NCBI RefSeq assembly: GCF_040717535.1 | Contig: NZ_JBFEFI010000010.1 | Span: 62,001 to 126,000, forward strand | From: Thalassoglobus sp. JC818 | GTDB lineage: Bacteria > Planctomycetota > Planctomycetia > Planctomycetales > Planctomycetaceae | Length of the DNA: 64,000 bases | Direction of reading: 5' to 3' | Part shown: one piece after another, positions 47,325 to 55,465 of the stretch | Position numbering within the stretch: position 1 is the stretch's first letter | Layout: every line of letters starts with the position of its first letter | Notes under the pieces: generated by a model | Told to the model about the DNA's origin: nothing | The model's database searches: none | What the model saw: only the letters and a program-made list of their open reading frames with translations | Made by a program: the position numbers and the translations under genes

Positions 47325-47753
47325 TTAGTATCCCCAGGTTCGGTAAGCGACACCGTAAGGCGTCTGGCGAACGACTGTGCGGCTGGCACTCACAGGGAAT
47401 GGCCAGAGTGGAGCATATGTTCGAGTCCGCACCACAGAACGATGAGGTGCATATCGCACGGTTTGCGTCACTCCGACTGGAGCCGGAACGACAACTGGTG
47501 CCGGAGCCGGCGCGACATATGTGACAGGCGCGACTGGAACGACAGGACGATTCACAATCACTGGAGCCGGGTAAGCATACGGGACATAAGCAACGGGAGC
47601 GGGAGCCACATAAACGGGTGCCGCCGCGGAATAAACTGGAACAGGCGGATAAAGAACCTGGTATTCCTGGGCGGAAACCTGATTCTCAAACCCGAAACAG
47701 GCAGCCACGCCCATCAACGCAAACACTCCAACAACAGATTGAGCGAACCTCAT
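47325..47753 (-). CDS. Secreted Pro/Val/Ala/Tyr-rich small protein
   Basis: 142 residues with GGGGAGGAG upstream of the ATG. A signal peptide covers about 1-29 (QVSAQEY). The mature protein is nearly all Pro, Val, Ala and Tyr, with VPVYSAAAPVYVAPAPVAYV and PAPAPVVVPAPVGV type runs, ending RTRTYAPLWPF and VAYRTWGY. No folded domain is obvious. Low-complexity secreted proteins like this occur in planctomycetes and may be part of the cell wall or matrix; the role is unknown. Confidence 0.78.
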   Translation of the reverse strand: MRFAQSVVGVFALMGVAACFGFENQVSAQEYQVLYPPVPVYSAAAPVYVAPAPVAYVPYAYPAPVIVNRPVVPVAPVTYVAPAPAPVVVPAPVGVTQTVRYAPHRSVVRTRTYAPLWPFPVSASRTVVRQTPYGVAYRTWGY

Positions 47754-48115
47754 TGTCTCTCCTCCCCTTCAGTTTCCTGATGTCTCAATTAAGCCGCTCC
47801 GTCCAACGAACGTGACGGCAGTTCTTCCAATCAAGCATACGCTGGACCATTCAAGAAATCACCTGCCACTAGGTTTAGTCTTCCCGAACCACCTATTTTC
47901 TCGTCTTTTGAGATTGAAGTTTGCTGATTTGAGAAGAATCCGCAAAGAGTTCCCGTTCGCCAGTCGACTCACTCTAAACCTCATCAAGAAAGCCACTTAC
48001 ACACGGTGCCGAAGAAATGGAACACGGCGATTCGTATAGACACACTTGCTCGCATCCGGTCTAATCCAATCGGACTCTTCGAACGGACTCGAAACAGTAC
48101 GAAACGGATTATCGC
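47754..48115 (+). other. Intergenic region between divergent genes
   Basis: 362 bp between the starts of the Pro/Val-rich gene (minus) and the ABC exporter (plus). Promoters for both are expected. I saw no repeat, RNA gene or strong palindrome. Confidence 0.4.
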
Positions 48116-50164
48116 GTGGACAGTTTTCAACGCCTTTTCAAATACGTCTGGCCATTTCGCCGACAGCTCCTTGTCTCAATCATGCTGGGCGTCGTGGTAG
48201 CAATTCTCTGGGGAGCAAATCTTTCCTTTGCTTTCCCAGTTATCAAGGTCCTGCTCGAGCGAAAAAATTTGCACGACTACGTTGCTGAGCAGATCGATCA
48301 CGCCGACCAAGACGTTCGCACTGCGGAGACGGCAGTCGCTCGACACGATAAGACCGTTCAAGAACTCGAGCGAACGAATGTTCCTCCGACTGCTCCTGAA
48401 TATGTCAACGCTTTGAAATCTCGAGCAGAGGCCAACGAAGACCTCGCCGAAGCGCGAAGCGATCATTTTCAAATGCAGCGGCTTCAAGCGGTGGTCATGC
48501 CGTTTGTCCCGCAGAACGAATTTCAGACACTGTTCTGGCTGCTGGCGATTGTCCTGGCTGCAACGGCCTTCAAAGGTTTTCTCGTCTTCCTGCAGGAAGT
48601 TCTGGTCGGCCGAATTGCTGAACGAACTGTGATGGCGATTCGAAAAGACTTGCTGAGCAAAGTCTTGAAGATGGACTATCAGTTCTTGTCTCATCAGGGA
48701 ACAAGTGGGTTGATGTCGCGATTCACTTACGATGGCGAACAGCTGTCGCAAGGGATCGTCCTCCTCGGCGGCCGGCTGATTCGGGAACCATTGAAGTGCC
48801 TTTCGTGCATGTTCCTGGCACTTTACATCAACTGGCGATTGACGCTTCTCTCAATCTTCTTCTTCCCGCTGCTTGGATTGTTCCTCTACAAGTTTGGAGA
48901 CCTGCTCAAGAAAGCGAGTCGTCGAATGATGGAGAGCATGTCGCAGATCTACAAAGTCCTCGAAGAGTCCTTCTCCGGCCTGAAAGCCATCATCGCCTTC
49001 AATAATCAGTCACGTCACGAACAGCAGTTCAGCCAGCAATATGAGAAGTACTTCAACAAAGCGATGAAGGTCGTTCGCATCGATGCTGCCGCGAAACCAA
49101 TGCTCGAACTCCTCGGACTCGCCGCCATGTTTGTGGCTGTCTTTCCCGGAGCCTATCTCGTTCTACGAGGTAAAGAGCACATCTATGGAATCCGACTCTC
49201 GTCTGATGTGATGAGTTCCGCGGAGTTAGCCACCTTATATTTCGTCCTCGTCGGGATGCTCGATCCGTGTCGCAAGATGTCATCTGGATTTTCGAAGCTG
49301 AAGAAGAGCGCCGCCGCTCTCGATCGCATCCTCATGGTCATCGACCGCGAAAGCCAAATTGTCGATCCTGCTACGCCGAGTCCGACTCAACGGCACTGCG
49401 AATCAATCCGTTTCGAAGACGTCTCGTTCCGATACGAATCGAAAGACGCGAAAGCCCAGCGAGGGTTGGCACTCGAACACGTTGATCTCGATGTGAAGTT
49501 CGGTGAAGTCATTGCCATTGTCGGTCAAAACGGGTGCGGAAAGTCGACGCTCGTGAACCTGCTGCCGCGATTCTACGATCCGGAGAACGGGCAAGTTCTG
49601 ATCGATGACACGCCACTCACTGAGATGTCGCTTTCCGATCTGCGAGATCAAATCGGATTCGTGACCCAGGAGACCATGCTGTTCGACGACAGCATCTTCG
49701 AAAACATTCGTTACGGCAGCCCCAACGCGACACGAACGCAAGTTGAAAACGCAGCACGCCGGGCACACGTTCTCGAAATCATTCAGGCCCTGCCTCAAGG
49801 ATTCGAAACCGTCATTGGAGACAAAGGCAAAGAACTTTCCGGCGGGCAGCGTCAACGCATCGCGCTCGCGCGAGCAATCCTCAAAGATCCGGCGATTCTG
49901 ATCCTTGACGAAGCCACTTCTGCAGCAGATGCGGAAAGCGAATCACTGATTCACGAGACGTTAAATTCATTTGTCAAAGGCCGAACAACGTTCCTGATTT
50001 CTCACACGATCTCAAACAGCCTCTTGAAATTCGTGACGCGAATCGTCGTCATGGAACGAGGCCATGTTATCGCGTCAGGAACGCACGAACAGCTTCTGGA
50101 AACGTGTCTCGTCTACAAACGGCTCTACAACTCTCCTGCCCGTGTGATTGGCAAAGTCGCATGA
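48116..50164 (+). CDS. MsbA-like ABC exporter (fused permease and ATPase)
   Basis: 682 residues from a GTG. Six membrane helices are expected: near 20-42, 138-160, 235-275 (two), 325-350 and about 380-400. The nucleotide-binding domain begins near 420: Walker A VGQNGCGKST, Q-loop FVTQETMLFDD, signature LSGGQRQRIALARA, Walker B ILILDEATSAAD and H-loop LISHTIS. A half-transporter that works as a dimer, most like the lipid-A/lipid flippase MsbA. Unusual is an insertion of about 75 residues (50-125) between helices 1 and 2: a charged helical hairpin that would reach into the periplasm. It may move LPS or another lipid; with kdsD and the OstA-like gene it fits an LPS-making cell. Confidence 0.9.
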   Translation: MDSFQRLFKYVWPFRRQLLVSIMLGVVVAILWGANLSFAFPVIKVLLERKNLHDYVAEQIDHADQDVRTAETAVARHDKTVQELERTNVPPTAPEYVNALKSRAEANEDLAEARSDHFQMQRLQAVVMPFVPQNEFQTLFWLLAIVLAATAFKGFLVFLQEVLVGRIAERTVMAIRKDLLSKVLKMDYQFLSHQGTSGLMSRFTYDGEQLSQGIVLLGGRLIREPLKCLSCMFLALYINWRLTLLSIFFFPLLGLFLYKFGDLLKKASRRMMESMSQIYKVLEESFSGLKAIIAFNNQSRHEQQFSQQYEKYFNKAMKVVRIDAAAKPMLELLGLAAMFVAVFPGAYLVLRGKEHIYGIRLSSDVMSSAELATLYFVLVGMLDPCRKMSSGFSKLKKSAAALDRILMVIDRESQIVDPATPSPTQRHCESIRFEDVSFRYESKDAKAQRGLALEHVDLDVKFGEVIAIVGQNGCGKSTLVNLLPRFYDPENGQVLIDDTPLTEMSLSDLRDQIGFVTQETMLFDDSIFENIRYGSPNATRTQVENAARRAHVLEIIQALPQGFETVIGDKGKELSGGQRQRIALARAILKDPAILILDEATSAADAESESLIHETLNSFVKGRTTFLISHTISNSLLKFVTRIVVMERGHVIASGTHEQLLETCLVYKRLYNSPARVIGKVA

Positions 50165-50332
50165 AACGTTGAGTGAGTGCGACTGTTTGAAATCTTCGAT
50201 CAACGGTTTTCTCGCTACTTCCGGCGGTCCTTCTCTGGTCTTTTACTCGCCAAATTCTAAACTTAGGTGTGCGACTCTGGAGTGATTCTTCACTGCAGAC
50301 ACGTTTCCAGCCTCGGTAGGAAAGACCTTACT

Positions 50333-51682
50333 GTGACCCAGTCCGCTGCGCAGAGACACATCCTCATTGTCGAAGATGAGGACATCATTAGAAATACACT
50401 CGCTGAATTCCTCGAGGCAGAGGGATTCGACGTCACGCAAGCTGCTTCGGTCACGGAAGGACTGAACAAAGCCCGCGAGCAAGATTATCAGGTCGCGATC
50501 TGTGACATTCAGCTTCCGGACGGCGATGGCATCAAGCTGATGCGGCAGATGCACAAACTCAATCCGTCGCTGTTCGTGTTGATCATCACCGCTTACGGAA
50601 CCGTTGAGTCGGCCGTCGACGCATTCAAGGGTGGTGCTTTCGACTACCTGACGAAGCCGGTCATCTTTGATGACCTGTCTCACAAGTTGAAAAGAGTATT
50701 TGAGTATCGCGATCTTTATCTGGAAAATCAGAAGCTTCGACGCGAACTCGAACAGCCTCATCGATTTGATCAGATCGTTGGTTCAAGCGAACCGCTCAAG
50801 GCACTTCAAGATTCGATCGCCAAGATCTCGGTAACGAACTCGAATGTTCTTCTCGTTGGTGAATCCGGCACAGGCAAAGAACTGTTCGCAAGAGCCATTC
50901 ACTCTGCCGGCCCAATGAAGGATGAAAAATTCCTGGCCGTCAATTGCGGAGCACGACCGGTCGAACTTCTCGAAGCAGAGATCTTCGGTTCTGATGCCCC
51001 AGGTGCTTCTCAACCCGGGATTCTACGAATTTCGGCCAGCGGGACAGTGTTTCTCGATGAAGTCGCCCGACTCCCAATGGGGACACAACTAAAGTTGCTC
51101 CGAGCGATCGAGTACGAAGAAAGCATGCCGAGCGGAGGTTCGGAGACATATCAAGTCAACTGTCGAATCATCACCTCAACCAGCGAAGACCTGTTGCGAC
51201 TCGTCGGCGAAGAGAACTTTCAGGAAGATCTCTTTTACCGACTCGACGGAGTCAAGATTCGGATTCCGCCACTTCGCGAGCGACTCGACGATATCCCGGA
51301 ACTGGTCGATCACTTCATCGCAAAGCACTCCAAAGCATTGCGAAAACGCGCCGTCAGCGCAACCAGTGAAACGATTCGACTTCTCATGGCTGCCCAATGG
51401 AAGGGGAACGTTCGCCAGCTTGACAATGCCATCGAACGTGCGGTCATCATGTGCGACGGAACGACGATTGAACCACACGATTTACCTCCGGATCTTCTCG
51501 GAATGGGGCAACCGCTTCCGGACACAGACGACCTGCGAAGTGCACTTCGGCATTACGAACGCCTGCACATTACTCGCGTCTTACGGCAATGGCCGGACAA
51601 ACGCGAAGCTGCGAAACGGCTTAAGCTCGGCCTTTCGAGCCTGTATCGAAAGATTGAAGAGCTCAGCATCGAGCTTGGTTAA
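50333..51682 (+). CDS. Orphan NtrC-like response regulator lacking a recognisable GAFTGA motif
   Basis: 449 residues from the GTG at 50333 with AGGAAAG upstream; another GTG at 50267 is possible. The receiver domain (about 8-120) has VEDED, phospho-accepting Asp58 (AICDIQLPDGDG) and Lys108 (YLTKP). The AAA+ domain (about 145-380) has Walker A GESGTGKE (176-183) and Walker B VFLDEV (239-244). Between them the GAFTGA loop, which contacts sigma-54, is absent: EIFGSDAPGASQPGIL replaces ELFGHEKGAFTGA. The Fis-type helix-turn-helix is at the C-terminus (REAAKRLKLGLSSLYRKIEE). No sensor kinase lies nearby. It may work with sigma-70 or as a DNA-binding repressor. Confidence 0.9.
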   Translation: MTQSAAQRHILIVEDEDIIRNTLAEFLEAEGFDVTQAASVTEGLNKAREQDYQVAICDIQLPDGDGIKLMRQMHKLNPSLFVLIITAYGTVESAVDAFKGGAFDYLTKPVIFDDLSHKLKRVFEYRDLYLENQKLRRELEQPHRFDQIVGSSEPLKALQDSIAKISVTNSNVLLVGESGTGKELFARAIHSAGPMKDEKFLAVNCGARPVELLEAEIFGSDAPGASQPGILRISASGTVFLDEVARLPMGTQLKLLRAIEYEESMPSGGSETYQVNCRIITSTSEDLLRLVGEENFQEDLFYRLDGVKIRIPPLRERLDDIPELVDHFIAKHSKALRKRAVSATSETIRLLMAAQWKGNVRQLDNAIERAVIMCDGTTIEPHDLPPDLLGMGQPLPDTDDLRSALRHYERLHITRVLRQWPDKREAAKRLKLGLSSLYRKIEELSIELG

Positions 51683-51702
51683 AGAAGAACGAGGAGACGA
51701 CA

Positions 51703-52803
51703 ATGATTTTCGGAGAGCCAAAGATGTTCGTCCGACAGTTCGTAGCTGTCCCGGTTCTTGTCTCCCTGCTCGTCTTGCCGTGCCTTGCTGGATCGACAGT
51801 TGGAGAAATTCCACCTGAAGATCATCGAGAGAAGATTCAACAGGCGATCTCAAAAAGCGTTCCATTCCTGATTCAGGAAGGCGAAGGATGGATTGAAAAA
51901 CGCGGCTGCGTTTCGTGTCATCAAGTTCCATTCATGTTGTGGAGCCTTGATGAAGCAGCGAAGCGTGGCGGTGATGTCGATCAATCCAGGCTCGATCATT
52001 GGAAAGACTGGGCAACACAGATCGATCACTTCATCAATCCGAAGAACAAGGCAGATCGAACCGAAGCAGAAGGGGCTGCTGCGAACATCGACACGATGGC
52101 CCAACTCTTGTTCATTCTCGGCGAGCAAACTGAGAGTGAACCGCCTGCGTGGCAACAATCGTTTACTCAGCATCTGTTTGACAACCGGTTGCCCGACGGG
52201 TCCTGGAATGCTTGCGGCCAACTTCCGTTTCAGAAGCGACCGAAAGACGAGACCACACAGGTCACGACAATGTGGACGCTAATCGCGTTGCTCAGAAACG
52301 GAAACACCGACTCTCTCGATTTGTCTGACCCGTTCCTTTCGCAACTTCTCACACCAAAAGGAACCAGCACCGAATGGTGGGTCACTCGCTTATTGCTGGC
52401 TAAAGAACTCGGAAGACTCGACGGTCCCCCAACAATCGATGTCACCGAAGCCCGTCAACTGTTGCTTCAGTTTCAACAGGACGACGGCGGATGGGGATGG
52501 AAGACCAGTGATCCCAGCGACGCTCTCGCAACCGGTATGGCGCTCTATGCTCTCAGTCAAGCAGAAGTGAAAGAAATTGGTCCTGCCATTTCTCGTGCTC
52601 AACAATTCTTAATCGAGACGCAGACCGAGTCAGGATCGTGGGATGTCCACAGCACCAAGGGCAAGCACCAGCATCAAATCACCGACACAGCAACCTATTG
52701 GGGGACAGCCTGGGCTGTGATCGGGTTGAGTTCATCGCTTGGCGAAGGCGACAAATATGCCGAAGCTCCACAGCGGGTCAAGCCTCAGCGTATCTCGAAC
52801 TAA
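51703..52803 (+). CDS. Secreted terpene-cyclase-like alpha/alpha-toroid protein with a CXXCH site
   Basis: 366 residues with GAGGAG upstream. A signal peptide covers about 8-30 (LVLPCLAGS). Soon after comes KRGCVSCHQVPF (Cys69-x-x-Cys72-His73), a c-type haem motif. The rest is made of repeated helical pairs with QW-type motifs, such as LPDGSWNACG, QQDDGGWGWKTSDP, ATGMALYALSQA and ESGSWDVH, as in squalene/hopene cyclases and prenyltransferase beta subunits, but only half their length and without the DXDD acid motif. It starts 20 bp after the NtrC-like regulator, so they may be co-transcribed. A cyclase reaction is doubtful; it may bind a haem or a surface ligand. Confidence 0.75.
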   Translation: MIFGEPKMFVRQFVAVPVLVSLLVLPCLAGSTVGEIPPEDHREKIQQAISKSVPFLIQEGEGWIEKRGCVSCHQVPFMLWSLDEAAKRGGDVDQSRLDHWKDWATQIDHFINPKNKADRTEAEGAAANIDTMAQLLFILGEQTESEPPAWQQSFTQHLFDNRLPDGSWNACGQLPFQKRPKDETTQVTTMWTLIALLRNGNTDSLDLSDPFLSQLLTPKGTSTEWWVTRLLLAKELGRLDGPPTIDVTEARQLLLQFQQDDGGWGWKTSDPSDALATGMALYALSQAEVKEIGPAISRAQQFLIETQTESGSWDVHSTKGKHQHQITDTATYWGTAWAVIGLSSSLGEGDKYAEAPQRVKPQRISN

Positions 52804-52820
52804 CTTCATCTCAGTTAGGT

Positions 52821-53342
52821 TCACCTGACGTCGCTCGGATAGAATGTTTGCAGATGAATCCCATCACCGAGGCGGAGGATGTAAAGAAAGACTGCATGGG
52901 CGACGAGGCCTCTTTCAATCGCTCCTGTTGATTTTTTGAATCGTTCGATTCGAGGGATGGGCTTGGCCAGGGGAATGACCTTCTTCGCCTCTTTCTGAGA
53001 CTTGTTGACGTCAAACTGCTGCAGCATTCCTTGCCCCAATCCGCTATTGAGCGCCTGATGGAGCGCCTTCACAATGTCAGCACGGCTCGTGAATCTCGAA
53101 TCAACACCGGGTGCCCAGTTGGTTTCGATTCTCACTCCATCCTTGGGGTCCATTCGCCGCGATTGCTCGATCGTTTGAGCGAGAATGATTACCGTGTGAT
53201 CGCGATTGGTGATGTCCTGTCGACCGTCTGCATGCAAGCCGATGGAATGGCCATCTTTATTTGACTTCGGTGAGGGTCGTCCTTCACTCTCACAAAGTAG
53301 ATCGTGAATCTGCTGGTAGGTGTAAATTCTTTGATAGCTCAT
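52821..53342 (-). CDS. Protein of unknown function, possible BECR-fold RNase-like domain
   Basis: 173 residues with no signal peptide. Segments: GHSIGLHADGRQD (about 31-43), HTVIILAQTIEQSRR, DSRFTSRADIVKALHQAL (about 80-97), and the C-terminal strands GLVAHAVFLYILRLG and GIHLQTFYPSD. The sequence of a His-containing stretch, a helix after RFTS-like residues and a final strand ending in QTFYP is reminiscent of the RNase-A-like/EndoU-type (BECR) toxin domains, whose last strand often ends TAYP. That is a weak pattern match. No immunity gene is obvious; the J-domain gene lies 130 bp upstream on the same strand. Otherwise unassigned. Confidence 0.55.
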   Translation of the reverse strand: MSYQRIYTYQQIHDLLCESEGRPSPKSNKDGHSIGLHADGRQDITNRDHTVIILAQTIEQSRRMDPKDGVRIETNWAPGVDSRFTSRADIVKALHQALNSGLGQGMLQQFDVNKSQKEAKKVIPLAKPIPRIERFKKSTGAIERGLVAHAVFLYILRLGDGIHLQTFYPSDVR

Positions 53343-53472
53343 CCGGCTTCTCGCTTTTTTGGATCTTCATCATTGGTTGGCAGCGATTCGCGACTGCGAA
53401 CGCAGCTTGCATTGAACGAAACAGGTTCAGGCGAGTGCATCACACACTTGAGAACGTCTTAAACAGATTTCC

Positions 53473-54129
53473 TTAAAGGGCTGTTGGACCGGTCATCATC
53501 TCCCAAGCTGACGTCGCGTGCCAGACAAACAACGCAAATCCGAAAAGCACGGTCCAACCGAGAATCTTCAAAGTGGGCGAAGCAAAAACTCCAAAGCAGA
53601 CATCTTCCCCGAGGTCTGGCAACCAAATCAGCAACACACCCATCGTCGTCGCCCCCCAGAACAATGCGCCGGCCTCTTCAAAGATATTCGGGTTAAATAG
53701 ACTCATTGCTCCGTAAATCAGTACAACAACGAGCAGTGTCACATTTTGAGTCCAGGTCGATTCTTCGTTCGAGCTGAACGGAGAACTCGAATGGAAGAAA
53801 CTCGTCGTGAACAGTTCTGTAAACTCTGTTTGCCGGTTCAATTCCTCCGGAGAAGTCGACGGCCGTCGACGCGATGCCCGTTGTGAAGAATTTGATGAAG
53901 AAGTGTCCTGCGACGAATTTTGCTCATCCCATTTTCGGCGGTTTTCTGGATTGTTCAGAATCTTGTAAGCGTTGACGACAGCCTTAAAAGAGTCGCTGGA
54001 AGATTGCTGAGGGTTTCGATCGGGATGATGTTCGACCACCAGTTTCTTGTATTGCCTGCGAATCTCCGCAGAGGTCGCATTTCGCCTGACTTTGAGTACG
54101 AGATAGGGATCGAATGGCGCTCTCGACAC
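53473..54129 (-). CDS. J-domain protein with C-terminal membrane helices
   Basis: 218 residues from the GTG at 54129 (AAGGGGAGG upstream); a TTG at 54150 is also in frame. The J domain fills the first 70 residues: PYLVLKVRRNATSAEIRRQY, the HPD motif in VVEHHPDRNP that stimulates DnaK, and YKILNNPENRRKWDE. A Ser-rich linker (SSQDTSSSNSSQRASRRR) follows, then three hydrophobic segments (about 128-148, 156-172, 185-210). The likely role is to bring DnaK to the membrane. No zinc-finger or G/F region, so it is a class C J-protein. Confidence 0.88.
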   Translation of the reverse strand: MSRAPFDPYLVLKVRRNATSAEIRRQYKKLVVEHHPDRNPQQSSSDSFKAVVNAYKILNNPENRRKWDEQNSSQDTSSSNSSQRASRRRPSTSPEELNRQTEFTELFTTSFFHSSSPFSSNEESTWTQNVTLLVVVLIYGAMSLFNPNIFEEAGALFWGATTMGVLLIWLPDLGEDVCFGVFASPTLKILGWTVLFGFALFVWHATSAWEMMTGPTAL

Positions 54130-54331
54130 TTTCCTCCCCTTCTCAAGCAATTTCAGGAAACGTCAACGCGGGCAATCCACAACATTGAGACCATTCCAAA
54201 CAAGATCAGAACCAATGCCGCACGCGCATAATCATCGCAAGTCGACTCGCCTTGATCAAGATGCGGCTGAGCCATCACCAACGATCAGCACTCTTCTTGC
54301 GAGTGCCACAGGCTGATGATTTCCGGGTGAG

Positions 54332-55423
54332 CTAAGAAGATTTCGCAGGCAAATTCTTCACGAAGAACTCGATGAAATTCCGCGAGAGAATCCGTTCGCG
54401 ATCGTCGCTCGAATAACCTCGCCGTTCCAGAATCTCGTCAATCTTCGGAAGCTTCGCGATGGACTCCAAGTCTCCCGGACTCTGTTCCTTTCCGAAGCCT
54501 CCGTCGAGATCGGTGCCGATTCCGGAGTGATTCGCATTCCCGGCCAGTTGGCAAACATGATCAATCTGATCGACAACATCTTCGAGAGAGACCGTTTCTG
54601 GAGGTGTCACTTTCTTAATGTAACCCGGTTTCAACATCCAATTATCAAGAGCTGCCCCGATGACCGCACCGCGTTCAATCAAGGCTCGAATCTGCTCATC
54701 GTCAAGCTGCCGATCTCCCGGCACCAGCGAGCGACAATTGTGATGACTGGCCAAGACCGGGCCAGTGAAAACGTCGAGAGCCTGCCAGAACGATTCGTCC
54801 GCCAAATGCGTCGCGTCTAATAACATTCCGACGCGGTCCATCTCCTTCAGAAGTTCGACTCCGTCGGGGGTCAGCGGACCTTCGCTGCCGGTTCCATGAC
54901 AATACTCGTTTGGCCCGTAGTGGGCAGGTCCGACGATTTGAAGCCCAGCCTGAAACCACTCCTCGACCTGACTCGGGCTTAGAATTGGAGAAGCCCCTTC
55001 CATGCTCAGCAGATATCCGATCGGCGGAGCAGCTGAACTTTCTGCAGCGCAATCTGAATCGGCATGCTTCCACTGACTGGATTGCTCCGTCAAATCATCG
55101 GCGGATGTCAACTTCCGCAAGACGCCTCGCTGCACCATCGCTTCGTAATAAGCGAGTTGTCCTTTGGCGGCAGCATAAGTCGATTCTCGCCCCTGATAGA
55201 ACGTCAACTCAAAGCTTTTGCGGTGCAGTCGCGGAAGAAGCGTGGCGATGACGATTCCAATGCCAGCTTCCCGCAGCTCGGGGAAGCTGACCATCGCCTC
55301 ACCGGGCACGATGCCGTCGAACTGGGATTCGAATTCTCGAATCTTGCCCACCGGCCATTCGAGATTGCGGTTCCACTCGACAGCATTCCACGCCAGATCG
55401 AGGTGAGCATCAAAGATCAACAT
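54332..55423 (-). CDS. Membrane dipeptidase (peptidase M19, renal-dipeptidase type)
   Basis: 363 residues. Zinc-binding residues are visible: HLD in FDAHLDLAWN (His7, Asp9), Glu in LLSMEGASPIL (near 145), His in LDATHLADESFW and HH in VLASHHNCRSLV, with the Asp of HSGIGTDLDGG near 290. The HCR-like step and DLDGG are strong signs of the M19 family, which cleaves dipeptides, often with a D-residue. No signal peptide was seen, so it is probably cytosolic. It lies 42 bp downstream of the CE15-like esterase gene on the same strand. Confidence 0.92.
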   Translation of the reverse strand: MLIFDAHLDLAWNAVEWNRNLEWPVGKIREFESQFDGIVPGEAMVSFPELREAGIGIVIATLLPRLHRKSFELTFYQGRESTYAAAKGQLAYYEAMVQRGVLRKLTSADDLTEQSSQWKHADSDCAAESSAAPPIGYLLSMEGASPILSPSQVEEWFQAGLQIVGPAHYGPNEYCHGTGSEGPLTPDGVELLKEMDRVGMLLDATHLADESFWQALDVFTGPVLASHHNCRSLVPGDRQLDDEQIRALIERGAVIGAALDNWMLKPGYIKKVTPPETVSLEDVVDQIDHVCQLAGNANHSGIGTDLDGGFGKEQSPGDLESIAKLPKIDEILERRGYSSDDRERILSRNFIEFFVKNLPAKSS

Positions 55424-55465
55424 GTCGAATTCAGTCTTTGAATAATGAAGCTGACCAATCTCAAG

